Assembly: GCA_903955385.1 (NCBI GenBank)
Contig: CAJBNH010000183.1
Coordinates: 1 to 64,000, forward strand
Length of the DNA: 64,000 nucleotides
DNA from: an uncultured Myxococcales bacterium
GTDB lineage: Bacteria; Myxococcota_A; UBA9042
Reading direction: 5' to 3'
The notes beneath the pieces are model-generated. The model had not been told where the DNA came from and searched no databases. It was given only the letters and a program-made list of their open reading frames with translations. The position numbers and the translations under genes were made by a program. Below, one piece after another: positions 50,101 through 57,400 of the stretch (its first letter is position 1; the number at the start of each line of letters is the position of its first letter).

Positions 50101-50898
50101 CGACAGTTGCACTTGCAGGTAACGGTTCTGCACCAGCAGCGCCTTCTGCTCCTGTCCGCCGATGGTCACCTTGACGCGGGTGGGGTCCCAGCCGAAGCCG
50201 CTGCCCCACAGGTCCAAGGTGCCGTAGGGCGCAATCGTCACCAGCGGTCCTTCGACCGTCGAGATCGCCGTCTGCAGGCCTGCCTGGACCAGAGCCGGGG
50301 GCTGCGCGTACGGATCGCGGATGCGGACCGCCAGCTCGCCCAGGTTCGCGGTGTAGCCCTCGACCGTCAGGATGTCGGGGTAGTTCGTCGCACTGGCCGT
50401 CGTACCGGTTGTCTCGAGCGGCAGCCAGGCCTGACCACTTGGCCGCCGGAACAGCGCCACATCGGCCGCCATCACCGTCAGCGGCGACTCGACCTGCTGG
50501 AACTCTGCACGCACCCAAGCGTTCTTCTTCAGCGCGAGATCCGCAGGCTCGACGGTGTACCGGGTCGCAGCCACCAGCCACGGGTCATCTGCGGCGCGTG
50601 CTTCCTGAGTGGAGGTCTCGTCCATGCGGTACAGCCGCAGCTCGGTCGTCTCTGTCAGCGCGTCGGGCGGCACCTGAACCTGAAAGCGACCGTCGGGAGA
50701 GACCAGCGTGCCGCCTTGCGGCCCCGCCGTCGCGGTGGCCACCAACGTGCCGGCTGGCGTCGTGTCGCCCAAGTCCGCATCGGCACCCGAAGTCATGACG
50801 TCCTGCGAGCAGGCGGAGAGCAGGGTCAGGCCCAAACCGCACAGCAGGGGCCATGACCACCGCAGCGTCGTCTGGACGGTGTGGAGAGACGAACGCAT
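47110..50898 (-). CDS. Giant lipoprotein with IPT/TIG domains and HExxH metalloprotease motif
   Basis: A 1262-residue lipoprotein (signal ending LTLLSAC, lipid Cys about 30). The N-terminal part has a ZU5/TIG-like strand pattern (QGGTLVSPDGRFQVQVPPDA) and at least two IPT/TIG immunoglobulin-like repeats (about 215-390). The middle is beta-rich. At 917-921 the motif HEVGH is followed by LDEAMAEW with Glu938 as third ligand, as in gluzincin metallopeptidases. A further IPT/TIG domain closes the C-terminus. A surface-attached protease or adhesin is likely. GGAG precedes the ATG; the frame extends 88 codons upstream without support. Confidence 0.85.
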   Translation of the reverse strand: MRSSLHTVQTTLRWSWPLLCGLGLTLLSACSQDVMTSGADADLGDTTPAGTLVATATAGPQGGTLVSPDGRFQVQVPPDALTETTELRLYRMDETSTQEARAADDPWLVAATRYTVEPADLALKKNAWVRAEFQQVESPLTVMAADVALFRRPSGQAWLPLETTGTTASATNYPDILTVEGYTANLGELAVRIRDPYAQPPALVQAGLQTAISTVEGPLVTIAPYGTLDLWGSGFGWDPTRVKVTIGGQEQKALLVQNRYLQVQLSIPQPKVDVELPVVVLVDSQGSNALVVRFQGLVPGIAEITDVYPTGGAALGQRFRMDGKWYGSEETLRVRIGDRVVTPKRENGSLVVTVPDDVTPGAVELRVDDGLGSDLSNPWPYLIFPLAPPVLSAGLEAGGVWLPTDPSPPAEYAALDMNTVDVVLDVAGLEPYLSASSQLSVRFWSIGHDTGWQDVKTASNLPPPCQGLPTGRCVLRLPPPVVQGLLPGNTFQVQIRMRQKLLTGDAPPDDFLVRDSAPLELKVAGRPVPGSLARMQIGKGDSGFQEAFCSAEAQPLSVGDLLCLRVNLGCGAEGKNCAPLQKITAPDLWPGELTWGAGVQADQGIQQRCVPMTQAGLLPLSNLTTGQSCQIQVVNAGGRYMAGQVSAVDPSKPLVLAMGGGRVILPAGALPPLDPESATPLYTIEAWAPLPTDPKNPPVQSGDPQRATSLGLYSLKITPEPKELLLPVSLDLPVSPELAVKQPSLGLLDTATGLIHTCQAELDAVAMRLKWELPAGQYAKPTGPAQPGDPAVALPDGFNTAFAQIGVLYRKDTPGVLEDTLGHFRVDYVADLASTDGVPEAYALAVLDAAVNAWETLAGLGWRVPQGPINLSVRKSVSWADFSGKAKGATTSGFLGQPGIVVQNSVADAELATVVSHEVGHLFQRQYTVNLTLSWLDEAMAEWTAFQVLGADFQLQGMTEDGAAAKVVTSGLPDGWGAVAADFVYGTSVWLNWLTWKQGPDPVRKLYEALDWAPTNWASAYATLASVGGKPVGELLRDFAEDFWLQRFDPVSKVSASALLDAAGFDGSMMFAGVLGATKVLAERPALSSMRYAMKITNEQAVMVATGEAVLRVTGLGPEADVSVWTQPNFTMDADNPTLVARLDEAHPLQVLTQVTAGSWWLVHNRWATAGSVGGKLTLELPRISALQPGSAKPAALLTISGQQFGAGKGDVFIGGVQAVVQTWSTSLVVVKVPALPAGSPAAVRVRTLDQANSNPMPLQVL

Positions 50899-51025
50899 GC
50901 AGGACTCCATCGCGCCGGAGGCAAGCTCCGCAACCCCCAAGGATGTCCGCGCCCGGGCGTCTTGTCGATTTTGCTGCACTGGTTTCTTCGCTGGCCCTGC
51001 CGCACGCGCCCAACCCGCGTCAGGC

Positions 51026-51054
51026 TTGCCTTTTTTCCCCGCGGCTCCTAGAGT
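51026..51054 (+). promoter_or_regulatory. Candidate promoter of the 51114 gene
   Basis: TTGCCT (51026-51031), 17 bp containing a T-run, TAGAGT (51049-51054). Confidence 0.55.
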
Positions 51055-51113
51055 CCCGGCGCCCCAACCGACGCTTCGGCCCGACCGAGGCCCCGACACA
51101 GGAACGCCCCCAC

Positions 51114-51668
51114 ATGAGCGAAGCCAACGACCTGACCCCCGCCCCCGCCCCCGACGCCCCAACTGAACCCGTCACAGACGCGGCCAAGAAGGAAGAAGGC
51201 GATGCGGAGGCCATCGGCGCGCTGCAGAAGCTGTCGCCCAAGCTGTTCGCTCGTATGTGCCGCCGGGTGCCGCTGCGCACCTTCCTGGTCGAGCTCGAGC
51301 GTCTGGACCGCGCGGTCTACTATCGCCACTTCAAGGGCTATCGGCCGAACAAGATCGACGCATCGCTTCTCGAGAAGGTCCTGCGCGCTGAGATCTTCAC
51401 CCGCAACAACGGCCTGTTGGCTCAGCTGGTCATCTACAACTGGGACGAGGCCGAGTGGCGTCTGTACGGTCAGCTGCAGAAGCTGGTCAAGCAGATCAAC
51501 GAGGACGTCGAGGCCATCGTCGCCATCTCTGACGCCGAAGCTGATCCGATCATGGACGCTCTGGAGGCCGAGTACGACAAGCGCGACGTCTTCATCGCGT
51601 CGGTCATCAACGGCGTGCGCGTGTCCGAAGAGTACCTGACCAAGCGTTTCGGCGACGTTCGCCTGTAG
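51114..51668 (+). CDS. Acidic helical protein of unknown function
   Basis: A 184-residue cytoplasmic protein. The first 35 residues are Pro/Ala/Glu-rich and disordered; the rest is nearly all helix (LSPKLFARMCRRVPLRTFLV, then LLEKVLRAEIFTRNNGLLAQ, then a Gln/Glu-rich helix), with many Arg/Glu pairs. I recognise no family. The promoter (TTGCCT-17-TAGAGT) and codon use, with G or C at most third positions, mark it as a real gene. AGGA lies upstream of the ATG. It is convergent with the PAS kinase gene. Confidence 0.78.
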   Translation: MSEANDLTPAPAPDAPTEPVTDAAKKEEGDAEAIGALQKLSPKLFARMCRRVPLRTFLVELERLDRAVYYRHFKGYRPNKIDASLLEKVLRAEIFTRNNGLLAQLVIYNWDEAEWRLYGQLQKLVKQINEDVEAIVAISDAEADPIMDALEAEYDKRDVFIASVINGVRVSEEYLTKRFGDVRL

Positions 51669-51677
51669 CCATACTTG

Positions 51678-51713
51678 CGAGGCTGTCACACCGCCCCCGC
51701 GAGGCTGTCACAG
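51678..51713. repeat. Tandem 14-bp direct repeat at a convergent junction
   Basis: GCGAGGCTGTCACA occurs at 51678-51691 and 51700-51713, 22 bp apart. The second copy includes the stop codon of the minus-strand kinase gene, so the unit appears to be a short duplication of the gene end. Confidence 0.7.
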
Positions 51714-52829
51714 CGCCTTGGCAGGCCCGCGACCTTCGGCTTCCGCCAGCGTCAGGACGACAGAAAACGTAGAGCCGCGCCCGACTTGGCTGCTGACTTC
51801 GATGGCGCCGCCCAAGTGGTCCACCAGCTGCTTCACAATGCTCAGGCCAAGACCCACGCCGCCCATGTGTCGGCTGCGGCCGCGGTCCACCCGATAGAAG
51901 CGCTCGAAAATGCGCAGCTGGTCTTCGGCGGAGATGCCGATGCCGCTGTCGATGACGGACACCTGCACCCGTGAAGTCCCTTCCGGGCGCATCCGCACCT
52001 CGATCCTGCCCCCGCCCGGCGGCGTGTACTTGATGGCGTTCTGTAGCAGGTTCGCAAAGACAATCTCGAGTGCCCCCCGGTCCGCCCACACCCGCCCCAG
52101 CTGCGGCGAGGTCGACACCTGCAGGCTCAGCCCCGACTCGCTCGCCATGTCGGCCAACTGCTCGACCACCACCGCCAGCACCGACTCCAGGTCCACCGCT
52201 TCGAAGTGCATGCGGTAGGTTTCGTCGTCCAACCGGCAAAGCTCCAGCAGCTGGGCCAGCAGGGTCGAGAGGCGTTGGGCGTGCCGGTAGATCGTCTGGT
52301 GGAAGCCGGCCAGCACCTGCGGGTCCTTCGGCGCCGCGTCAACCAGCGTTTCGGCATAGCCCAGGATCGCCGTCGTCGGTGTGCGCAGCTCATGACTCGC
52401 ATTGGCGATGAAGTCCATCAGCATCCGGTCCAGCTGCCGCCGCTCTGTCACGTCGCGCACGACCCCCAGCGCCCGGTGGCCCCAGTGTTCGTGGTCGGGC
52501 AGGGGAACGACCAGGACGTCCAGCACCCGATCCTGCAGCCCGCGGTGCACGAACTCGAGGTTGCGCGTGCCTTCGCCGGAGAGCACTTGCGCGAACGCCT
52601 CGTCCAGACCCGCCTGCCGCACCACCTGATTCAGCGGTCGACCGTGGCTGCCGGGCGGCAGCAGCAGGATCTCCCGCAACGCACGGTTGGTGACCACGAC
52701 GCGCATCTTGTCGTCCACGACCATCACGCCGTCCGTCATGGCGTCCAGCATGGTCGAGAACAGGTTCTGGCGTGCGGCGAGGACGCTCTGCTGCAGCGGC
52801 GGAGCGTGCGGCGGGGCGGGCTCGGTCAC
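51708..52829 (-). CDS. PAS-domain sensor histidine kinase (PhoR-like, soluble)
   Basis: A 373-residue kinase without membrane helices. A PAS domain (about 22-130; MLDAMTDGVMVVDDKMRVVV) precedes HisKA with the phospho-acceptor in FIANASHELRTPTTAILGYAE (His about 146) and HATPase_c with N box NLLQNAIKYTPPGG, G1 IDSGIGIS and G2 GGVGLGLSIVKQL. The architecture is that of PhoR without its membrane part. The GTG start directly follows the TGA of the response-regulator gene, so the pair is translated together. The signal must be cytoplasmic or passed on by a partner. Confidence 0.94.
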   Translation of the reverse strand: MTEPAPPHAPPLQQSVLAARQNLFSTMLDAMTDGVMVVDDKMRVVVTNRALREILLLPPGSHGRPLNQVVRQAGLDEAFAQVLSGEGTRNLEFVHRGLQDRVLDVLVVPLPDHEHWGHRALGVVRDVTERRQLDRMLMDFIANASHELRTPTTAILGYAETLVDAAPKDPQVLAGFHQTIYRHAQRLSTLLAQLLELCRLDDETYRMHFEAVDLESVLAVVVEQLADMASESGLSLQVSTSPQLGRVWADRGALEIVFANLLQNAIKYTPPGGGRIEVRMRPEGTSRVQVSVIDSGIGISAEDQLRIFERFYRVDRGRSRHMGGVGLGLSIVKQLVDHLGGAIEVSSQVGRGSTFSVVLTLAEAEGRGPAKAL

Positions 52830-53525
52830 TCAGCCCTCCTGCGGTGCGCGAAAGCAATAACCCACGCCTCGCACGGTTTCGATAGCGTCGCCAGCGGGTC
52901 CCAGATGCTCGCGCAGGCGCTTGACGTGGGTGTCGACGGTGCGGGTGTGCAGATCGGGGCTGACCCCCCAGACGTCCTCTAGCAGCATTTGCCGCGTCTG
53001 CACCCGACCGCGCCGCTCCAGCAGCGTGGACAGCAGGCGGAACTCCAGCGCCGTCAGCTTGACCTCCGCGCCGTCGATATGCACTTGGTGGCGGGCCGCG
53101 TCGATCTCGATGCCACCGGCCGTCAGGCGTGTCGTTTCGGGAGCAACGGCCTGCTGACGTCGTCGCAACACAGCACGAACCCTCAGGATCAACTCACGGG
53201 TGCTGAAGGGCTTGGAGATGTAGTCGTCCGCCCCTGCCTCAAACCCCTGCACCCGGTCGACCTCAGCCGTGCGGGCCGTCAGCATGATGATGGGCGTCTG
53301 CGCCAGCACCGGGTCCGCGCGCAGGCGTCGACAGACCTCGCCGCCCAGCAGATCGGGCAGCATCAGGTCCAGCAGGATCAGGTCTGGCTTGTGCCGGGCC
53401 GCCAACGCAAGCGCCTCGCTGCCAGTGCTGCAGGAAAGCGAGGCCATGCCAGAGGCTTCTACGTTGTGGACCACCAGCGCGCGCAGGTCGGGCTCGTCCT
53501 CGACGACCAGAATGGTGGGCGTCAC
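52830..53525 (-). CDS. OmpR/PhoB-family response regulator
   Basis: A 231-residue regulator: receiver domain (about 4-118; acidic pocket VVEDEPD, phospho-Asp in LILLDLMLPD, Lys in YISKPF) and a winged-helix effector domain (about 132-228; LTALEFRLLSTLLERRGRV and RTVDTHVKRLREHL). It presumably responds to the kinase that follows it. The GTG start overlaps the stop of the preceding propeller-like gene as GTGA. The whole set 55182 to 51708 is one tightly coupled operon. Confidence 0.96.
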   Translation of the reverse strand: MTPTILVVEDEPDLRALVVHNVEASGMASLSCSTGSEALALAARHKPDLILLDLMLPDLLGGEVCRRLRADPVLAQTPIIMLTARTAEVDRVQGFEAGADDYISKPFSTRELILRVRAVLRRRQQAVAPETTRLTAGGIEIDAARHQVHIDGAEVKLTALEFRLLSTLLERRGRVQTRQMLLEDVWGVSPDLHTRTVDTHVKRLREHLGPAGDAIETVRGVGYCFRAPQEG

Positions 53526-54217
53526 GGCGCACCTCGCTTGCGGGCAGGCGCTGCAGGGACGACGACCAGCGTCGCCTGACGCGACGCGCCGTTGCCCGAG
53601 TGCATGACAAACGCCACCAGACGCCCGTCCGGCGACTCCCAGCCCTCGGCCCGCACCTGGGTGGTAGGACTGCGCACGGGCATCAGGGCGACGGGTTCGT
53701 AGCCGTCGGCTCGCTTCTCCAGCACGGCGACCTGAGCGGGCTGACCGCGAACGGCGACGGCGAACAGGCGTCCGCTCTTCACGCGCAGCACCACGTCAGC
53801 AGGGGTGACCTGCTCGGTTTGGGCAAGGTTGCCATTGGCGACGCGAATCCGGCGTACCTGCAAGTACTTGCTGACATCGTCGCGCACGAACAGGCGGTCG
53901 ACGATGACGCCGCTCTCGTCCAGGCGCGCGATGCGGACGGGGTCTCCGGGGCGGGATCGTCCTCCCGCAGCACCCTCGCGCCATGCGATGCGGGTGGCGT
54001 CCGATGACCAGCCCAGAAACTTCATCCATGCCGGGGGCGGGCCGGGGTCCTCGACTGGGCGCCGGTCCTCGACGCCATCTTCAGGAATCGGCGCTGGAAC
54101 CGCGATACCGGGCGCGCCGGGTCGCGGCGGAATCTCCATGCCCCATGCAGGGATGGCGAGCGTCCATGCGATTGCTGCGGCCACGATGGCAGGGCCGGGA
54201 GGTCGGTTTCCGCGCAT
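53522..54217 (-). CDS. Exported protein with WD40/PD40-like blades
   Basis: A 231-residue protein with a signal peptide (about 1-27, AWG cleavage region) and a Pro-rich spacer (about 30-65). Two blades of PD40 type are recognisable: FLGWSSDATRIAWREG and GWESPDGRLVAFVMHSGNG. A third strand set is rich in Val and Arg. Periplasmic. It sits between the PilZ-like gene and the response regulator with overlapping or touching start and stop codons, so it could feed an envelope signal to the pair. The ATG with GGAG is preferred to the GTG six bases earlier. Confidence 0.75.
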   Translation of the reverse strand: MRGNRPPGPAIVAAAIAWTLAIPAWGMEIPPRPGAPGIAVPAPIPEDGVEDRRPVEDPGPPPAWMKFLGWSSDATRIAWREGAAGGRSRPGDPVRIARLDESGVIVDRLFVRDDVSKYLQVRRIRVANGNLAQTEQVTPADVVLRVKSGRLFAVAVRGQPAQVAVLEKRADGYEPVALMPVRSPTTQVRAEGWESPDGRLVAFVMHSGNGASRQATLVVVPAAPARKRGAP

Positions 54218-54219
54218 GG

Positions 54220-55182
54220 TCACTCCACCTCACCGACGGCAGGCGCACCCTCGGTCTGGTCCACGCGCCGCCGCAACCTCGCCATGGTCGCCGTCGAATG
54301 ACCGACTGTCACGCGAGCGTCGAAGATCGCTTCAGTTTGGCCGTGTTGCGGTTGACACACCCGCGTCACTTCGCACGTCAGCTGCAACGGCGGATCGGCC
54401 CGTCGCTGGCCCGCCAGCGACACCGCGATGCGCTCGTACAGTGCCGGAGGGGTCGTCGTGCGCACGCGGACCCAGGTCTCGGCCATCCGCAGCAGCGTGC
54501 CCTTTGCCTTGCGCCGCCCGGTGGTAAAGGTGGCTGGCTCGTCGGCGTGACGGGCCGTTGCCGGGGGCAGGGCGGGGTCGAGTTCAAGCTCGTCCGAAAC
54601 CTCAGGAGCGACCTGAACTTCCGGACCGCCGTCGGACTCGTCTGGCCAAGGTGCCGGCTCCTCCTCATTCGGCATGAACAGCAGGGGGACCGGTACGCTC
54701 TTGCGGCGACCGTGCAGTGGCTGGGGCTCCTCGACCGGGTCGAAGGAAGCGATCTCGGTTTCGCGCCCCTCGTCCTCCGCGACCGACAGCTCCACCGGCA
54801 GCTCATAGACACACCACAGGAACTGCGGCGAGTCGGGCATGGGTTGGGCGGTCACTTCGCCGCCCTCGACGATACGGTGGCGGTCGAGAAAGGCCTGCAG
54901 CGTCTCCGCCGAGCCCACGACGCCCACCCGACTCAGCTCGATCTCGACCAGAGCCTCGCCCCACTCGTTGTGCGACGCTGTCACGCAACAGCCGTCCAGC
55001 GTGGCAGGGGGCTCGGCAGAGGCTTCGTCATCCAGCTGGACCAGCACGGTCTCGCCGACCTCTGGCGCCCGCAGCAGCGTCAGCACGGCCCTGCGCCCAT
55101 GCAGGACCAACAACGACCCGATCGTGCGTGTGGTCGCCCACTCGCAAGTAATGGTGATATCGTTGGTTTCTTGGAAGTTCAC
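54220..55182 (-). CDS. Protein with two PilZ-like segments (tentative)
   Basis: A 320-residue cytoplasmic protein. Residues about 20-88 (IGSLLVLHGRRAVLTLLRAP, VGETVLVQLDDE, then VTASHN and LVEIELSRVG) follow the strand order of a PilZ barrel, and residues about 228-305 repeat it (GTLLRMAETWVRVRT, RIAVSLAGQR, LTCEVTRV). Neither half has the RxxxR or DxSxxG residues that bind cyclic-di-GMP. The region between them is acidic and Pro-rich. It starts with GTG and is the first gene of the operon to the PAS kinase. Other beta-barrel folds are possible. Confidence 0.55.
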   Translation of the reverse strand: MNFQETNDITITCEWATTRTIGSLLVLHGRRAVLTLLRAPEVGETVLVQLDDEASAEPPATLDGCCVTASHNEWGEALVEIELSRVGVVGSAETLQAFLDRHRIVEGGEVTAQPMPDSPQFLWCVYELPVELSVAEDEGRETEIASFDPVEEPQPLHGRRKSVPVPLLFMPNEEEPAPWPDESDGGPEVQVAPEVSDELELDPALPPATARHADEPATFTTGRRKAKGTLLRMAETWVRVRTTTPPALYERIAVSLAGQRRADPPLQLTCEVTRVCQPQHGQTEAIFDARVTVGHSTATMARLRRRVDQTEGAPAVGEVE

Positions 55183-55210
55183 CGCGCCGGTCTCCCGCGC
55201 TGGGTCAGGG

Positions 55211-55975
55211 TCACTGGTTCAGCTGGTCGCAGAAGCCGTACTTGCCGCTGCCTTGGATGGGGACACAGGACGCCTCGATCGAGTCGCAGGACGGCTCGCC
55301 GCCGCCCACGCGGCAGATCTTCTGGCACAGGCCCATGCTGAAGGTGTCGGCCCCCGCGCAGGTGTAGCCCGGGATGCAGCCGTTGCTGGACTGGCACTGC
55401 GAGCCTTCCTCTGCGGAACCGGTCTTCAGGCACACGAAGCCGTTCGACGAGTCGTAGCAGGACAGCGTTTTGTCGGCGCAATTCTGCGTGAACAGATCGC
55501 AGCTCACGTACTTCGCCACGTCGCAAACCTTCCAGTTGCCCCCCTCGATCTTGTTGCAGGTGCTGCCGGGGCAGTGCGCCGCCGTGCCGCAGTAGGGAGA
55601 GCACTGCGACGTCCCGGACTGGCTCGTCACGCAAGCGCCTTTCTGGCAAAGGCCGCCGCTGCCGCACTCGCCGCCCACCGGAATGTCGCCCGCCGGAATG
55701 CACGCGACCTTGCCAGCCTCGTCGTAGCCGCACTGCGTTTTGGGCTCGGTGCAGCCGGTGTTCTTGAACGGGTTACACACCGGCGTGGTGCTGTCGGTCT
55801 TGGGCGCGTCGGTGCTGGTGTCGCCAATCGTATCGGTGACGGTTGTGTCTACAGGCGTCGTGTCGCCTGCAGTCGTGTCCTGGACGGGTGTCGCGGTGCC
55901 GGTGCCGCCGTCGGATGCCCCGCACCCGGTCAGCCAAAGTCCGCATACACACAGGAGGAACAGGGACTTGCGCAT
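55211..55975 (-). CDS. Cysteine-rich lipoprotein with Thr/Asp linker
   Basis: A 254-residue lipoprotein (signal MRKSLFLLCVCGLWLTGC, lipid Cys18). A linker of repeated D-T-T-x-x-D units (about 30-62) is followed by a domain with about 24 cysteines in irregular CxxC and CxxxxC spacings (CNPFKNTGC, CGSGGLCQKGAC and similar), typical of disulfide-rich surface domains in this group. No family name given. The genes downstream at 55182-51708 could be cotranscribed, since the gap is 28 nt. Confidence 0.82.
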   Translation of the reverse strand: MRKSLFLLCVCGLWLTGCGASDGGTGTATPVQDTTAGDTTPVDTTVTDTIGDTSTDAPKTDSTTPVCNPFKNTGCTEPKTQCGYDEAGKVACIPAGDIPVGGECGSGGLCQKGACVTSQSGTSQCSPYCGTAAHCPGSTCNKIEGGNWKVCDVAKYVSCDLFTQNCADKTLSCYDSSNGFVCLKTGSAEEGSQCQSSNGCIPGYTCAGADTFSMGLCQKICRVGGGEPSCDSIEASCVPIQGSGKYGFCDQLNQ

Positions 55976-56017
55976 GGTCACGGCTCCGAGGCTAGGGGGG
56001 ATCCGACCTTCCGGGGT

Positions 56018-56084
56018 GGCCCGGTTCGGGCCGTGGTGTAACACGGGACAAGGCGAGGTGTCAGGTGCCGCGCCTCCTTGTCCC
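56018..56084. repeat. Two inverted repeats in the divergent 55976-56158 region
   Basis: GGCCCG-GTT-CGGGCC (56018-56032) is a perfect 6-bp hairpin. GGGACAAGG (56045-56053) pairs with CCTTGTCCC (56076-56084) over a 22-nt loop. Both lie upstream of the transporter gene, and a TAGCCT box (55994-55989, minus strand) serves the lipoprotein side. Confidence 0.5.
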
Positions 56085-56158
56085 CTACGCCCCACTCCCG
56101 GTACGCTCAGACGCCCTGCCGCGGCCATCCCTTCTTGCGGCCAGACCCGGAGCTCTCG

Positions 56159-57400
56159 ATGGAAACCGCCCCCCGCCGCAGGTGGAACCCGCTGCGTCTG
56201 CCGCTGTATCAGCAGATCCTGGTGGCGCTGTGCATCGGCGCCGCGCTGGGGCTGACGCTCGGGCCCCAGGTCGCGCCGCTGGGCGTGCTGGCCAAGTGGA
56301 TCATCGAGCTGATCAAGCTGCTGGCGATCCCTCTGCTTTTCCTGGCGATTCTGGACGGCGTGCTGTCCCATGCGTTTGCGGTTCGCGGCGTGGGGGCACT
56401 GTTCGCCATCTCGGCCGGCAACGCCACGGGCGCCATCCTGATCGCCCTTGTCGTGTCCAATGTGTTTCGCCCCGGGCAGTGGCTGGACCTGCGCCACGCG
56501 CTGCCGCCGTCGGCCAAGGCGATGCCGGCGGTCGACGCGAGTCCCGGTCACATCGCCGCGCTGCTGTTGGGCAGCCCGATGGTGCTGGCGATCCTGTTGG
56601 CGCTTGCGGTGGGCATCCTGGTGTGGCTGTTGCAGCGCGTCGAGCTGGGCAAGCGTGCGACGGCCCCCCTGTCAGGCTGGGTGGCCGCGGGGCTGAAGGT
56701 GGCGATGCGCCTGATGGGCTGGGTGGTGCGCCTGACGCCGCTAGCTGTGTTCGGCGCGGTGGCCAAGGTCTTGGGCGAGCACGGATTGTCGATGATGGGC
56801 GGGCTGGCGGCTTACGTCGGATTCTGCGTGCTGGGCATGGGGTTGCACGTGCTGCTGGTCTATCACACGTGGGTCGTGCTGGTGGCCGGTATCCCCCTGC
56901 GGCGGTTCTGGAAGGCATCGCGTGAGCCCGTAGTCTATGGCTTCGGCATCAACAGCAGCCTTGCGACGCTGCCCGTGACGCTGCAGGCGCTGGAGGACCT
57001 GAAGGTGTCACCGGGGGCGGCAAGGCTGTCGGCCTGTGTCGGAACGAACTTCAACAACGACGGGATCTTGCTGTACGAGGTCGTCGCCGTCCTGTTTCTG
57101 GCCCAGGCGTACGGCATCGAATTGAGCTTGGCGAGTCAGCTGGGGGCGGCGGTCGTCGCCGTGGCTGCGACGATTGGCGTGGGCGGCATCCCGGAGGCGG
57201 GCATCATCTCGCTGTCGCTGGTTCTGGGGGCCCTGCACCTGCCCGCAGAGGCAATTCCGCTGCTGCTGACCGTCGACTGGGTCGTCGCGCGCTGCCGCTC
57301 TGCCGTCAACGTGCTGGGTGACCTGTCCGTGGCCGTCGCCATCGACGCCGTGCGGGGCAAGGATGCGGCGGTCGCCGCGCAGGAAGGAGACGCCGCGTGA
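56159..57400 (+). CDS. Dicarboxylate/amino-acid:cation symporter (DAACS) family protein
   Basis: A 413-residue transporter with eight membrane helices and two re-entrant hairpins. Family motifs are the HP1 serine block INSSLATLPVTLQAL, the TM7 block GTNFNNDGILLYEVV, the HP2 segment GGIPEAGIISLSLVLG and the TM8 block CRSAVNVLGDLS. The TM7 motif reads NNDG instead of NMDG/NLDG, and the TM8 aspartate before the Arg is replaced by Ala (VVARCRS), so cation or substrate specificity may differ from glutamate or succinate carriers. GGAG precedes the ATG. Its stop overlaps the start of the next gene. Confidence 0.9.
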   Translation: METAPRRRWNPLRLPLYQQILVALCIGAALGLTLGPQVAPLGVLAKWIIELIKLLAIPLLFLAILDGVLSHAFAVRGVGALFAISAGNATGAILIALVVSNVFRPGQWLDLRHALPPSAKAMPAVDASPGHIAALLLGSPMVLAILLALAVGILVWLLQRVELGKRATAPLSGWVAAGLKVAMRLMGWVVRLTPLAVFGAVAKVLGEHGLSMMGGLAAYVGFCVLGMGLHVLLVYHTWVVLVAGIPLRRFWKASREPVVYGFGINSSLATLPVTLQALEDLKVSPGAARLSACVGTNFNNDGILLYEVVAVLFLAQAYGIELSLASQLGAAVVAVAATIGVGGIPEAGIISLSLVLGALHLPAEAIPLLLTVDWVVARCRSAVNVLGDLSVAVAIDAVRGKDAAVAAQEGDAA

